Below the pieces are notes generated by a model. That model did no database searches, was not told the origin of the DNA, and saw only the letters and a list, made by a program, of their open reading frames with translations. A program made the translations under genes and the position numbers. From Flavobacterium sp. (lineage in GTDB: Bacteria; Bacteroidota; Bacteroidia; Flavobacteriales; Flavobacteriaceae), in NCBI GenBank assembly GCA_030151565.1, contig JASLDM010000139.1:1-35812 (forward strand): DNA of 35,812 nucleotides, given 5' to 3'. The first letter of the stretch is position 1. Every line of letters begins with the position of its first letter. Below are positions 20,343-30,368 of this stretch, piece by piece.

Positions 20343-21446
20343 ATGGATCACGACAATTTGTTTTATAATTTAGCCCTTCAAAAACTACCTGGAATTGGTT
20401 CAATATTGAGTAAACGTTTGATTGAGTATTTTGGAAGTGCAATAGAGGTTTTTCGTGCGGATTCTAAAATGCTATTAAAAATTCCAGGATTAGGAGATGT
20501 TTTGTTGAAGAGCTTTAGTGATAAAACTATTTTTGATTCTGCTGAGAAAGAAATTGAACAAATTATTCGTAATAATATTTCAGTTTGTTTTTTTGAGGAT
20601 TTGAACTATCCTAAGCTTTTAAAAGAATGTGTTGATGGGCCTACACTTCTTTTTTCTAATAAGCCGGTAGATTGGAATAATGATAAGGTTATAAGTATTG
20701 TTGGAACCCGTCAAGCTACTTCTATGGGGATTTCTTTTTGTGAGAAATTAGTTGCTGAATTAAAAGACTTTAATCCAATTATTGTTAGTGGATTGGCTTA
20801 TGGGGTCGATATTACGGCGCATTTAAGCGCTTTGCAAAATGATTTGCAAACAGTTGCAATTTTAGGTCATGGATTAAATCAAGTTTATCCTTCTGAGCAT
20901 AAGAAATATGTCGAAAAGATAAGCGAAAAAGGAGGTTTGGTTTCAGAGTTTTGGATGTCTGATAAAATCGATCGTGAAAATTTTATTAGAAGGAATCGAA
21001 TTGTAGCAGGTGTTTGTTCGGCAACAATTGTTATAGAAAGTCCTTTCCGAGGAGGCTCTATGAATACTGTCCGCTTTGCAAATGATTATAATCGAGATGT
21101 TTTTGCTGTTCCGGGTCGTGTAACTGATGCTATGAGTAAAGGGTGTAATGATTTAATAAAATCAAATCGCGCTCAATTGCTCACTTCTGCAAAAGATATA
21201 ATAGTTGCTTTGAATTGGGAGCAGAAAAAGAAAGCTAAAAAAGTAATTCAACCTGAGTTATTTGTTGAATTGACAGATGATGAACGAATTGTATTTGATT
21301 TTTTGAAAAAAAATGAAAAGGAATTACTTGACTTAATAGCAATAGGTTGTCAATTGCCTGTATATAAAGTGAGTACTGTTTTGTTGAATCTGGAACTGAA
21401 AGGATTGATTCGTCCCCTTCCTGGTAAATGGTTTGAAATTATCTAA
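20343..21446 (+). CDS. dprA: DNA-processing protein DprA (right-arm copy)
   Basis: The 367-residue protein is identical to that at 14367-15470, with GTRQAT, SGLAYGVD and FIRRNRI core motifs and a C-terminal winged helix. Its stop codon overlaps that of the convergent MepB-family gene by four bases. Confidence 0.94.
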   Translation: MDHDNLFYNLALQKLPGIGSILSKRLIEYFGSAIEVFRADSKMLLKIPGLGDVLLKSFSDKTIFDSAEKEIEQIIRNNISVCFFEDLNYPKLLKECVDGPTLLFSNKPVDWNNDKVISIVGTRQATSMGISFCEKLVAELKDFNPIIVSGLAYGVDITAHLSALQNDLQTVAILGHGLNQVYPSEHKKYVEKISEKGGLVSEFWMSDKIDRENFIRRNRIVAGVCSATIVIESPFRGGSMNTVRFANDYNRDVFAVPGRVTDAMSKGCNDLIKSNRAQLLTSAKDIIVALNWEQKKKAKKVIQPELFVELTDDERIVFDFLKKNEKELLDLIAIGCQLPVYKVSTVLLNLELKGLIRPLPGKWFEII

Positions 21447-21934
21447 AGGTTGATAAAGCTGTTGAACGAATTTTTTAATTGTTCCGGTTTTAGGTTGTGA
21501 TTGACAAAGTAATCTAATTGCCATTTTTGTGTTTCAATAGCTTGTTTGTTGTTAGGAATATCCCAACTTGGGTATACGCGAATACCTCTTTTGCCATCCT
21601 TATTTTTAGTAGATATAATGCCTTTATCTATTAAAAGGTGTTTTGGGAAAATAAATTCACCTGTTTCTGTTTCGCTCTCCGCATAGATGATTAAAAAATC
21701 TAAGTTGTCGCTCTCTTCATAAGCTCTTGTTTTTCCAAGTTCATCTCGTTTCCAAATTGCTACAAATTGGCCTATTTTTTTCGGAGTAATTTTCGATTTT
21801 CTATAGAGAACTATTTTTTTATTTAAAAGAAAAGAGCAGGCATTGTATGCGCTGCTCTCTACATTTGTATTAATATATTGGTAATTTAGTCCTAGTGACG
21901 TATAAAAGGACTGTAAGTTTAAAGTTGTGTGCAT
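21443..21934 (-). CDS. MepB family protein (right-arm copy)
   Basis: An identical mirror of 13879-14370, with zero-base spacing from the trpS stop codon on its strand and the same GEFIFPKHLL and GKRGIRVYPSWD segments. Confidence 0.8.
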   Translation of the reverse strand: MHTTLNLQSFYTSLGLNYQYINTNVESSAYNACSFLLNKKIVLYRKSKITPKKIGQFVAIWKRDELGKTRAYEESDNLDFLIIYAESETETGEFIFPKHLLIDKGIISTKNKDGKRGIRVYPSWDIPNNKQAIETQKWQLDYFVNHNLKPEQLKNSFNSFINL

Positions 21935-22909
21935 TTATTTTCTATAACCTAGTTTTTCACGTACTCTTGAAAGCGTATTCTGGGCAATTTTAGAAGCTTT
22001 TGCTGCACCAATTTGTAGAAGCTGATCTATCTCATCAATGTTGTTAATGTAGTAGTCGTATGTTTTTCTTTCTTTTTCAAAACGTGTTAGAATAAGTTCA
22101 TATAGAGCTTGTTTTGCATGACCATACCCATAATTTCCGCCTTCATAATTTGTTCTCATTTCGGATATTTGTGCTGGAGTTGCTAGTAATTTATAAATAG
22201 CAAATACGTTACAAGTATCAGGGTTTTTAGGTTCTTCAAGAGGTGTGCTATCTGTTTCAATAGCCATTACTTGTTTGCGTAAAGGCTTATCTTCTTGGAA
22301 AATATTAATGAAGTTGTTTCTTGATTTACTCATTTTTTCTCCATCTGTTCCAGGGATAATCATGATTTCCTCCTCAATTTTTGCTTCAGGTAAAACGAAG
22401 GTTTCTCCCATTTGATGATTAAATCTAGAAGCAACATCTCTAGTGATCTCAAGGTGTTGTAATTGATCTTTTCCAACGGGTACAAATTCTGCATCGTAAA
22501 GCAAAATGTCTGCAGCCATTAGCATAGGGTAGCTAAATAGACCTGCATTTACATCGGCTAAATGAGAAGCTTTGTCTTTGAAAGAATGTGCTAAAGTTAG
22601 ACGTTGATATGGAAAAAAACAGCTTAGATACCAAGTGAGTTCAGTTGTTTGTGGTACATCTGATTGTCGATAAAAAGTAACATGATTAAGGTCTAATCCA
22701 CACGCAAGCCAAGCAGCTGCAACACTATAAGTGTTTTCATGTAGTAGTTTAGCGTCTTTTATTTGTGTTGCTGAATGTAAGTCAGCAATAAATAGAAAAG
22801 ACTCATTTTCTTTTAGGTTTGCCATTTCTACAGCAGGTATTATTGCTCCTAAAAGATTTCCTAAGTGTGGAGTTCCTGTGCTTTGTACTCCGGTTAGAAT
22901 TTTAGCCAT
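21935..22909 (-). CDS. trpS: Tryptophan--tRNA ligase (right-arm copy)
   Basis: The 324-residue TrpRS is identical to that at 12904-13878, with PHLGN and KMSKS motifs intact. The start taken is the ATG at 22909 rather than the in-frame TTG at 22924. A second identical copy of a housekeeping synthetase next to the first is biologically unexpected. Confidence 0.96.
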   Translation of the reverse strand: MAKILTGVQSTGTPHLGNLLGAIIPAVEMANLKENESFLFIADLHSATQIKDAKLLHENTYSVAAAWLACGLDLNHVTFYRQSDVPQTTELTWYLSCFFPYQRLTLAHSFKDKASHLADVNAGLFSYPMLMAADILLYDAEFVPVGKDQLQHLEITRDVASRFNHQMGETFVLPEAKIEEEIMIIPGTDGEKMSKSRNNFINIFQEDKPLRKQVMAIETDSTPLEEPKNPDTCNVFAIYKLLATPAQISEMRTNYEGGNYGYGHAKQALYELILTRFEKERKTYDYYINNIDEIDQLLQIGAAKASKIAQNTLSRVREKLGYRK

Positions 22910-22934
22910 TTTATATTTTATCAAAGTTTAGCTA

Positions 22935-22942
22935 CAAATATA
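22935..22942 (-). promoter_or_regulatory. Promoter -7 element of trpS (right-arm copy)
   Basis: TATATTTG on the minus strand, 25 bases before the trpS ATG. Confidence 0.6.
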
Positions 22943-23071
22943 CAGGAAATGCCGTTTGTAATATAATTTTGAGCGCGATAAATAAGTAAAGATGTCCTAA
23001 ATACTAAGGAGTGATTAACAACTATTTTGTTGAGATTTATAAAAAATAGATATAGTCGTATTATTAATCTG

Positions 23072-23079
23072 TATTTTTG
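23072..23079 (+). promoter_or_regulatory. Promoter -7 element of the acyltransferase gene (right-arm copy)
   Basis: TATTTTTG on the plus strand, 39 bases upstream of the ATG at 23119. Confidence 0.5.
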
Positions 23080-23118
23080 AATTCTGTTTTCTTGAAGAGA
23101 TATTAAAAATAAATTTGA

Positions 23119-23868
23119 ATGAAGTTATTAAATTATGGCTTTTGGATGTTATGGCGAGCTTGGTTTTACCTTTTGATGCTTGTAGTGATTTTAGTTTTAT
23201 CACCATTGCTAGTGCTTACGATTTGGAACGACAAAACATATCCTTATTTTTTTGTTGTTGCTCGTGTTTGGGCAAAAGCGGTTTTTTTCGGAATGGGTTT
23301 TCGTTATGAGGCTAACTGGGAACAGGAATTAGAAAAAGGACAGAGCTATATGTTTATAGCCAATCATACGTCTATGATGGATGTAATGCTAATGTTGATA
23401 TTGGTTAAAGATAATCCATTTGTTTTTGTAGGGAAAAAGGAGCTGGCTAAGATTCCTATTTTTGGATATTTTTATAAACGAACTTGTATTTTAGTTGACA
23501 GAAGTGATGCTAAAAGTAGAATGGATGTTTTTGTAAGTGCGAAAGCTAGATTAGACCAAGGATTGAGTATTTGTATCTTTCCAGAAGGTGGTGTTCCTGA
23601 TGATACTACTGTTGTTTTGGATTCTTTTAAAGATGGTGCTTTTCGATTGGCAGTCGAATATCAAATCCCAATTGTACCTATGTCTTTTGGATACTTAAAA
23701 AAGTTGTTTCCATTTGATTTTTTTGCTGGAAAGCCTGGTAAAGTACCCGTTGTTGTACATAGTTTTATTGAAACCAATGGGAAATCACAAGTTGATAAAA
23801 AACAAATAAAAGATGATTCTAGGGCTTTAATACTTAGTCAGTTGATGAGTTGGGAAAGCCAATCTTGA
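23119..23868 (+). CDS. 1-acyl-sn-glycerol-3-phosphate acyltransferase, PlsC family (right-arm copy)
   Basis: The 249-residue protein is identical to that at 11945-12694, with the NHTSMMD catalytic block and FPEGG block intact and an N-terminal membrane segment. Confidence 0.88.
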   Translation: MKLLNYGFWMLWRAWFYLLMLVVILVLSPLLVLTIWNDKTYPYFFVVARVWAKAVFFGMGFRYEANWEQELEKGQSYMFIANHTSMMDVMLMLILVKDNPFVFVGKKELAKIPIFGYFYKRTCILVDRSDAKSRMDVFVSAKARLDQGLSICIFPEGGVPDDTTVVLDSFKDGAFRLAVEYQIPIVPMSFGYLKKLFPFDFFAGKPGKVPVVVHSFIETNGKSQVDKKQIKDDSRALILSQLMSWESQS

Positions 23869-23910
23869 TTTGGTAATTTTAATTAAAAACTATTAAAAGT
23901 TTAGAGAATT

Positions 23911-23949
23911 AAAAAATAAAGCGTTTAACCTTTTTCAGCCAAACGCTTT
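23911..23949 (-). terminator. Terminator-like hairpin with no gene on its strand (right-arm copy)
   Basis: Mirror of 11864-11902. The stem is longest, through G-U pairs, in minus-strand RNA and is followed there by six T. The 17-codon frame leading into it is at 23935-23988. Confidence 0.55.
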
Positions 23950-24245
23950 AGATACAAATAACAAATAATAAAAGGTGTATAACTTCATTACACACTAATA
24001 TAACTCCTAAAACCAAAACTTTAGTATCTACGAACGATTAAATTATTTAAAATATTCTGAAATGTTAATTAAAACAGAAAAGAGAATTTTTTTCTAGTTT
24101 CAGTATTTTAAAATTAATTCGTTGTTTTGCCTATAATTATTACATTCTTATCTCTATTGAGACTAATGTGTCTATTTAAATCTTTTTTTTAATATTATTT
24201 CAAAATATCCTCAATACATTTATTAAAGCTCTTTCTACTTAGTAA

Positions 24246-24276
24246 TTGCTATAAATTAGTTTTTTAATTACTTTTG
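24246..24276 (+). promoter_or_regulatory. Promoter of gpsA (right-arm copy)
   Basis: TTG at 24246-24248, a 20-base spacer and TACTTTTG at 24269-24276; the ATG is at 24298. Confidence 0.75.
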
Positions 24277-24297
24277 ATACAGAAGAACCCTAAAAGT

Positions 24298-25293
24298 ATG
24301 AATGATTATCCAAAATTTGCAGTTATAGGAGGCGGTAGTTGGGCAACTGCAATAGTAAAAATGCTTAGCGAAAATCTTTCTCAAATAGCTTGGTATATGC
24401 GTAGTACATATGCAATTGAAGAGCTCAAAGAAAACTTCCGAAATCCAAATTATCTTAGCTCGGTAGAGTTTGACATCGACCAATTGCTTTTAACTAATGA
24501 TATTAACGAAGCCATAAAGTATGCAGACTATGTGGTTTTTGCGATTCCATCTGCATTTTTAAACGATGAGCTTCAAAATTTACAAGTTAGTTTAAAGGAA
24601 AAGGTTATTATTTCTGCAATTAAAGGAATTATTCCTGAAACTAGTTTGATTGTTGGTGAACATTTTCATCAAGTTTATGAGATTCCGTATGATAATATAG
24701 GAGTCATTACAGGGCCTTGTCATGCTGAAGAAGTCGCTTTAGAAAGATTATCTTATATCACAATTGCTTGTGGTAATTTTGATCGTGCGGCTATTATCAA
24801 AAAGTGTCTTAGCAGTCATTATATCAAAGTGAAAATTTCGGATGATATCGTGGGTACTGAGTATGCAGCTATGTTGAAAAATATTTATGCTATTGCTTGT
24901 GGAATTGCGCACGGACTAGGATATGGAGATAATTTTCAGGCCTTATTGATGAGTAACGCGATACGCGAGATGAAGAAATTCATTCAAAAAGTCCATAAAA
25001 TGAAACGAAATATTAACGATTCAGCTTATTTAGGAGATTTGTTAGTTACTGGATATTCGCTTTTTTCTAGGAATAGAATGTTTGGAAACATGATTGGTAA
25101 AGGATATACAGTAAAGTCTGCGCAGATGGAAATGAGTATGATTGCCGAAGGATATTATGCTACTAAAAGTGCTTATGAATTAAATCAAAAATATGGAGCG
25201 AAAACTCCAATAATTGATGCTGTTTATGATATTTTATATCTCGGCAAAGATCCTAAGAAAACATTTAAAAAATTAACAGATAAATTGGATTAA
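24298..25293 (+). CDS. gpsA: NAD(P)H-dependent glycerol-3-phosphate dehydrogenase (right-arm copy)
   Basis: An identical mirror of 10520-11515, with GGGSWATA, Lys109, GPCHAEEVA and Lys194. The start is set at the ATG because the promoter -7 element overlaps the in-frame TTG at 24274. Confidence 0.94.
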   Translation: MNDYPKFAVIGGGSWATAIVKMLSENLSQIAWYMRSTYAIEELKENFRNPNYLSSVEFDIDQLLLTNDINEAIKYADYVVFAIPSAFLNDELQNLQVSLKEKVIISAIKGIIPETSLIVGEHFHQVYEIPYDNIGVITGPCHAEEVALERLSYITIACGNFDRAAIIKKCLSSHYIKVKISDDIVGTEYAAMLKNIYAIACGIAHGLGYGDNFQALLMSNAIREMKKFIQKVHKMKRNINDSAYLGDLLVTGYSLFSRNRMFGNMIGKGYTVKSAQMEMSMIAEGYYATKSAYELNQKYGAKTPIIDAVYDILYLGKDPKKTFKKLTDKLD

Positions 25294-25338
25294 AAAAAGA
25301 TAAAAGAGCGTCTTTTTGAAAATGATATAATATTTAAA

Positions 25339-25374
25339 GTCAGTCTTTTGATTATCAAAAGGTTGGCTTTTTTT
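25339..25374 (+). terminator. Intrinsic terminator of gpsA (right-arm copy)
   Basis: A 14-pair stem with wobbles and a T7 tract on the plus strand; mirror of 10439-10474. Confidence 0.8.
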
Positions 25375-25441
25375 GTGTTTAATGTTTCTTAGCTAGATCT
25401 ATTTTTAATTTGCTTAATTTCAGTGTTTTATGTTGGTTCTC

Positions 25442-25469
25442 TTGGAGTAGTTTTTTACATTTAGTTTTG
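25442..25469 (+). promoter_or_regulatory. Promoter of the TerC/Alx-type gene (right-arm copy)
   Basis: TTG, 17 bases, TAGTTTTG; 21 bases lie between the element and the start codon. Confidence 0.7.
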
Positions 25470-25490
25470 TCTCAATTAAAAAATAAATAA

Positions 25491-26477
25491 ATGGATCATT
25501 TGATTAATCATCCCGGAATTTTGTCTGTTTTCGGAATTGCTGTTTTCGTTATGTTGCTATTGGACTTGGGTGTTTTTAATAAAAACAGTCATGTTGTCTC
25601 TACAAAAGAAGCGTTGATTTGGACTGTTGTTTGGATCGGGCTTTCGATGGCCTTTAGTGGGGTTATCTATTATTATATGGATTTTGAGAATTTTGCTCGA
25701 TTTCAATCTGCCTATTGGATAGAAAAGGCGTTGTCGATTGATAATCTATTTGTATTTATTCTTGTCTTTTCTTTTTTTAATGTTCCTAAGGAACTGCATC
25801 ATCGCGTGTTGTTTTGGGGAATAATTGGAGCTTTAATTTTTAGAGCAATATTTATTTTTGCGGGAGTTGAGTTAATCAATCATACGTATTTACCAGAAAT
25901 GATGGTGTTTGGTCAAGAAGTTCAAATTAATGTGGTTCTTACCATATTTGGAGTTTTCTTGCTTGTTTCTGGGATTAAGTCGTGGTTTAGCGATCACGAA
26001 AATGAAGAGCAAAAAGATTTGTCTAAGAATCCTGCGGTAAAGTTAGTTCATCGCTTTTTTAAAGTAAGCGACAGTTACGATGGAGATCGTTTTTTTACAG
26101 TTAAAAATGGAGTGAAAATGGTTACTCCGCTTTTTGTAGCTTTAGTAGTTATAGAATTTACGGATTTGGTTTTTGCTGTAGATAGTATTCCAGCAATTTT
26201 TGCAATTGCTCCAGATGACCCATTCATATTGTATACGTCTAATATTTTTGCTATTTTAGGATTGCGATCATTATATTTCTTACTGGCCAACTTCATGGAT
26301 AAGTTTACAAAGTTGAAATACGGACTAGCAATAATTCTATCTTTTATTGGAATAAAAATGATTATATCTCCATTTTATCATATAGAATCAATGGTTTCAT
26401 TATCAGTAATTGGCGGTGTTTTATTGTTGTCAGTAATTATTTCATTATTATTTCCTCCCAATAAAGCAAAAAATTAA
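25491..26477 (+). CDS. TerC/Alx family integral membrane protein (right-arm copy)
   Basis: The 328-residue protein is identical to that at 9336-10322, with intramembrane acidic motifs EKALSIDNLFVF and EFTDLVFAVDSIPAI. It converges on the 135-aa gene across a two-way terminator. Confidence 0.92.
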   Translation: MDHLINHPGILSVFGIAVFVMLLLDLGVFNKNSHVVSTKEALIWTVVWIGLSMAFSGVIYYYMDFENFARFQSAYWIEKALSIDNLFVFILVFSFFNVPKELHHRVLFWGIIGALIFRAIFIFAGVELINHTYLPEMMVFGQEVQINVVLTIFGVFLLVSGIKSWFSDHENEEQKDLSKNPAVKLVHRFFKVSDSYDGDRFFTVKNGVKMVTPLFVALVVIEFTDLVFAVDSIPAIFAIAPDDPFILYTSNIFAILGLRSLYFLLANFMDKFTKLKYGLAIILSFIGIKMIISPFYHIESMVSLSVIGGVLLLSVIISLLFPPNKAKN

Positions 26478-26482
26478 ACAAT

Positions 26483-26518
26483 AAAAAAGGCCTTTCAATT
26501 AGTTGAAAGGCCTTTTTT
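26483..26518. terminator. Bidirectional intrinsic terminator (right-arm copy)
   Basis: A ten-pair GC-based stem with a four-base loop and A6/T6 flanks; mirror of 9295-9330. Confidence 0.9.
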
Positions 26519-26538
26519 ATCAATATAGTTTCGCTAGC

Positions 26539-26946
26539 TTACATAGCTAGTATTCCTTTTTTTTCTGAATTTTTTAAAGTTGAAATGGATTCTTTTGTGA
26601 TGCTACCAGCTTTTAATATATATTTTTTATCGAATAGCGTTCCTTTGGAAAAAAAGCTTAGCATAAATTCATTGTCTAATTGAAAAATCGCCTCATCAAG
26701 TAGCTCTATTTTCAAGGATTGGTTAGCGTTAAGTTTTGGAAAAGCGTGTCTGAATAAACTTGATTGACGTGGTTCGCCATCAATCTCTCCTTTTGCTTGA
26801 GACGTAATGAGGATAGCCTCCAGATCTTCTGGAGTGTTATTGAAAAGGTAAGCATACCAAGTGTCTTGCATAAAATCTTCGTTCCATTCTAAAACGGCTG
26901 CAATTTCAACATCTTTTACTTCTGGAATTTCTATATCTTTTCTCAT
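26539..26946 (-). CDS. Conserved flavobacterial protein of unknown function (right-arm copy)
   Basis: The 135-residue protein is identical to that at 8867-9274. It has no signal peptide, membrane helix or recognised motif, and is a lone gene behind a strong promoter. Confidence 0.8.
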   Translation of the reverse strand: MRKDIEIPEVKDVEIAAVLEWNEDFMQDTWYAYLFNNTPEDLEAILITSQAKGEIDGEPRQSSLFRHAFPKLNANQSLKIELLDEAIFQLDNEFMLSFFSKGTLFDKKYILKAGSITKESISTLKNSEKKGILAM

Positions 26947-26973
26947 AGTGTGTAATCTTGATTAAATTTTCTA

Positions 26974-27005
26974 CAAATATAAATAGTAAAATAGAAATTT
27001 GTCAA
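26974..27005 (-). promoter_or_regulatory. Promoter of the 135-aa gene (right-arm copy)
   Basis: TTG, 21 bases, TATATTTG on the minus strand. Confidence 0.75.
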
Positions 27006-27162
27006 TTGTATGCCATTTAAAAAAACACTTATTCAAATCATTTGTTATCAGTATTTTGTTCTTTTATTAGCTTAAAAGGATGTGAAGTTTTTTGGTTTTG
27101 GCATATGTTTTGGGTTACTTATAATAACTTTAAGAGTAGAGTTGCTATGAAAAACAAAAAAG

Positions 27163-27193
27163 ACCATTTGATTTTAAATCAAGTGGTTTTTTT
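27163..27193 (+). terminator. Terminator-like hairpin upstream of sprE, first (right-arm copy)
   Basis: An 11-position stem and T7 tract on the plus strand; mirror of 8620-8650. Confidence 0.55.
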
Positions 27194-27258
27194 GTAACAT
27201 TTTAAAGGATAAAGCTACTTATAGGTATTTATGATAATTGGAAGTTAGTAACCAATAG

Positions 27259-27292
27259 CCTGCATTGCAATTTTGTTGTGCAGGTTTTTTAT
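27259..27292 (+). terminator. Terminator-like hairpin upstream of sprE, second (right-arm copy)
   Basis: A CCTGCA/TGCAGG stem followed by T6 on the plus strand; mirror of 8521-8554. Confidence 0.55.
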
Positions 27293-27350
27293 TTATTAAA
27301 AAGCAACTTTTTTTAAGAAAAGAGGTGTATTTTTACAGCTTTGAATATAC

Positions 27351-27367
27351 TAAAAATGTCATTTTTA
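27351..27367 (+). promoter_or_regulatory. 17-base inverted repeat upstream of sprE (right-arm copy)
   Basis: An 8+1+8 inverted repeat, 25 bases before the TTG start of sprE; mirror of 8446-8462. Confidence 0.35.
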
Positions 27368-27392
27368 AGTTTTTACATAAAAAATATAAACA

Positions 27393-29969
27393 TTGAAGAA
27401 ACATTGCGCTAAATACCTTTTGATTGCCGTGATTGGTGTTTTGATAGGGAGCTGTTCTACAAAAAAAGACGCGGCACTTAATCGAGGATATCATGCTACA
27501 ACCACCAAATACAATGTTTTGTATAATGGGAATTTAGCCTTTGATAAAGGATACGCCAACTTATTGGAGAATTATTACGACAACTTTTGGGAGATTCTTC
27601 CGATTGAACGAATGCAGGTTGAAGCAGATTTGCTTGCTGCAGATGAGCCTAAAGATCCCGACTTTCAAGTGGCTGAAAAGAAAGCAACAAAAGCTATCCA
27701 AAAACATTCTATGTATATTGGTGGACGTGAGAAAAACCCGCAAATGGATGAGGCTTATCTTCTGCTAGCCAAGTCACGTTACTATGATAATAGGTTTATT
27801 CCTGCTTTAGAGGCTTTTAACTATATTCTGTATAAATATCCGAGTAGTGATAAAATAAATGAAGCAAAAGTTTGGCGTGAAAAAACAAATTTACGCTTGA
27901 TGTATGATGAATTAGCGATTCAGAATCTAAAGGACATGTTTAAAGAAGGAAAGTTAAAAGGGCAGGTAAAAGCAGATGCTTACGCTACTTTGGCTCAAGC
28001 TTATCTTAATCTTAATTATTTAGATAGTGCAGCTGTTCCATTAAAAGAAGCAAGAAACCTTACGAATAGTTCAGAAGAAAAAGCTCGATACACTTTTATA
28101 TTGGGACAACTTTCAGGTCAATTGGATAGAAAAAATGATGCTGTTACTTTTTTTCAAGAGGTAATTGATATGAATAGAAAATCTCCAAGAAATTACGTTA
28201 TTCAGGCTCACGCAAATCAATTTTCTAATCAAGAATTGAAGGCTTCTGATACAATTGTTTTTTTAGACAAGTATCGAAAGCTGCTAAAAGATAGAGAGAA
28301 TCGACCATATTTGGATTTGATAAATAGGCAAGTGGGGCTGTTTTATGAAAAGAATGATAATAATCCAAAAGCAATTTCATATTTAAAAGAATCTATAAAA
28401 AAGAGTAATGGCGATGAACAATTGAAAGCTCGAAATTATATAGATGTTGGGGAAATTTACTTTAATACAGCTAAATATGAATTTGCCGGACAGTACTATG
28501 ATAGTGCTATGTCAATTTTACCTGCTAAAAGTAATGATGCTTATAGAATTGCAAAAAAAAGAGAAAGTCTTCACGATGTAATTTTGTATGAAAAAACAGC
28601 AAAAGAGAATGATAGTATTCTACGATTAGTTGCAATGAGTGGAATAGAGCGCGACTCCTACTTTCAGAATTATATCAATCAATTGAGAAAAGACGATTTT
28701 AGAAAATTAAACAAGCAGTTAAAAGGAGCATCTGGGACTAATTCGGATTTTTTTAATATGCCTGATTTTGGAAGTGCAATTATGCAATCAACCTCTGCTT
28801 CAAGTGGGTCGGGACAAGGTAAAACAGGTTTTTATTTTTATTCTCAAAATGCTGTGGCATTCGGGAAAGTAGATTTTAAAAAGAGATGGGGTAATCGTGT
28901 GCTTCAAGATAATTGGCGATGGAGTTCCGATAATCAAACAACAATTGAATTAGAGGAAATTGTAGAAAGTACGGGGACTACTAAATCGACTCAAGAGGCT
29001 GTAGAAGATAGTAGGTATTCAGTAGCTTTTTATACGGAGCAAATTCCTGCGGATATTGAAGAGATACAGGCATTGAAGAAAGATCGAGATTTCGCTTATT
29101 ACCAATTGGGAGCTATTTATAGTGAGAAATTTTCTGAATTTGAATTAGGCGCTGAGAGGTTAGAGAGCTTGTTGTTATTTGATCCTGAAGAGCGTTTGGT
29201 TTTGCCTGCAATGTATAAGTTGTATAAGATTTATGGAAGTATCTCTCCGGATAAGGCATCAGTAATGAGAAATAAAATTATTGCCGAATATCCATCATCT
29301 AGATATGCCGCATTACTACAAAATAAGCCTATTCAAGGGGAGTTTGAAGAATCATCAGAACAGGTTTATGTTAAATTATATCGTGAGTTTGAACAGGGGG
29401 AGTATTTGGCAGTTTTTCAAAAAGTGAATCAAGCTATTGAGCAGTTTTCAGATGATGATTATTTGAGTAAATTCGAATTGCTTAAGGCAAATGTAGTCGG
29501 AAGATTAGACGGTGTAGAAGCTTATAAAAAAGCCTTGAATTATGTAGCTTTAACGTATGCTTCTATGCCTGAAGGTAAAGAAGCTGAACGAATAACGAAT
29601 CAAGACATAGGTGTATTAGAATCGAAAAAGCTTACTGCAAATCAGTCGGATAGTTGGAAAATTATATATGTGATTGAAGCGAGTAAATTGGATTCAAGCG
29701 GACTTTTAGAGAGTAAGCTGAGAAGGTATGCTTTAGATAGACAGCATTCAGGGGTTAAGTTTTCTAAGGATTATTATAGTAAGGATAAGGTGTTTTTCGT
29801 TATCCATGGTTTGTCAAGCAGAAAAAATGCTGAGGCTGTTACATCCTTTTTGGGGCTTTCAAAAGAATATTTGATTAGTGAAGAGGCGTATTATATATCT
29901 TCAGAAAATTATGCAGTGGTACAAATTAAGAAGAATTGGGAAGAGTTTCTGGCAATGAAAATAGAATAA
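27393..29969 (+). CDS. sprE: Type IX secretion TPR lipoprotein SprE/PorW (right-arm copy)
   Basis: The 858-residue protein is identical to that at 5844-8420. The TTG start is clear on this strand: TAA, ACA, then TTG, with the signal peptide and lipobox Cys21 starting at once. Confidence 0.88.
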   Translation: MKKHCAKYLLIAVIGVLIGSCSTKKDAALNRGYHATTTKYNVLYNGNLAFDKGYANLLENYYDNFWEILPIERMQVEADLLAADEPKDPDFQVAEKKATKAIQKHSMYIGGREKNPQMDEAYLLLAKSRYYDNRFIPALEAFNYILYKYPSSDKINEAKVWREKTNLRLMYDELAIQNLKDMFKEGKLKGQVKADAYATLAQAYLNLNYLDSAAVPLKEARNLTNSSEEKARYTFILGQLSGQLDRKNDAVTFFQEVIDMNRKSPRNYVIQAHANQFSNQELKASDTIVFLDKYRKLLKDRENRPYLDLINRQVGLFYEKNDNNPKAISYLKESIKKSNGDEQLKARNYIDVGEIYFNTAKYEFAGQYYDSAMSILPAKSNDAYRIAKKRESLHDVILYEKTAKENDSILRLVAMSGIERDSYFQNYINQLRKDDFRKLNKQLKGASGTNSDFFNMPDFGSAIMQSTSASSGSGQGKTGFYFYSQNAVAFGKVDFKKRWGNRVLQDNWRWSSDNQTTIELEEIVESTGTTKSTQEAVEDSRYSVAFYTEQIPADIEEIQALKKDRDFAYYQLGAIYSEKFSEFELGAERLESLLLFDPEERLVLPAMYKLYKIYGSISPDKASVMRNKIIAEYPSSRYAALLQNKPIQGEFEESSEQVYVKLYREFEQGEYLAVFQKVNQAIEQFSDDDYLSKFELLKANVVGRLDGVEAYKKALNYVALTYASMPEGKEAERITNQDIGVLESKKLTANQSDSWKIIYVIEASKLDSSGLLESKLRRYALDRQHSGVKFSKDYYSKDKVFFVIHGLSSRKNAEAVTSFLGLSKEYLISEEAYYISSENYAVVQIKKNWEEFLAMKIE

Positions 29970-29972
29970 ATT

Positions 29973-30368
29973 ATGTTTAAGAAAACGGGGAAAAATTATA
30001 CCGATTTATTAGGAAGAACAAATAGAATTGTTGAAGGAACGACTATTGTAGGGACAATTGAAACGCATGCTGATATTCGTTTAGATGGTATTTTGACAGG
30101 AAATCTTACTACATCTGGGCGGGTGGTTTTAGGGCCTAAGAGTGTTGTGAAAGGGAATGTGGTTTGTAAAAATGCGGATATTGAAGGGGTTTTGGAAGGA
30201 GATATTACCGTTGAGCATACATTGATTGTTAAGGCGACCGCAAGTATTGAAGGAGAGGTTATTGTTGGTAAATTATCGGTTGAGCCAGGAGCTGTTTTCA
30301 AAGCAAGTTGTACAATGACAGGGATTAAAATTGAAGATGAAGAAGGGAAGAAAAGGGGGCGCAAATAA
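29973..30368 (+). CDS. Bactofilin (right-arm copy)
   Basis: The 131-residue beta-helix protein is identical to that at 5445-5840. It starts 3 bases after sprE and its last 32 bases overlap atpZ. Confidence 0.93.
   Translation: MFKKTGKNYTDLLGRTNRIVEGTTIVGTIETHADIRLDGILTGNLTTSGRVVLGPKSVVKGNVVCKNADIEGVLEGDITVEHTLIVKATASIEGEVIVGKLSVEPGAVFKASCTMTGIKIEDEEGKKRGRK

Larger units (their letters stand above)
23869..24297. other. 429-bp intergenic region between acyltransferase and gpsA (right-arm copy)
   Basis: Mirror of 11516-11944. It holds the gpsA promoter, a hairpin with a T-tract reading on the minus strand, and no gene that I can support. Confidence 0.65.
26947..27392. other. 446-bp intergenic region upstream of sprE (right-arm copy)
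   Basis: Mirror of 8421-8866. It holds the promoter of the 135-aa gene, two terminator-like hairpins reading toward sprE and the sprE leader; no gene is supported. Confidence 0.7.
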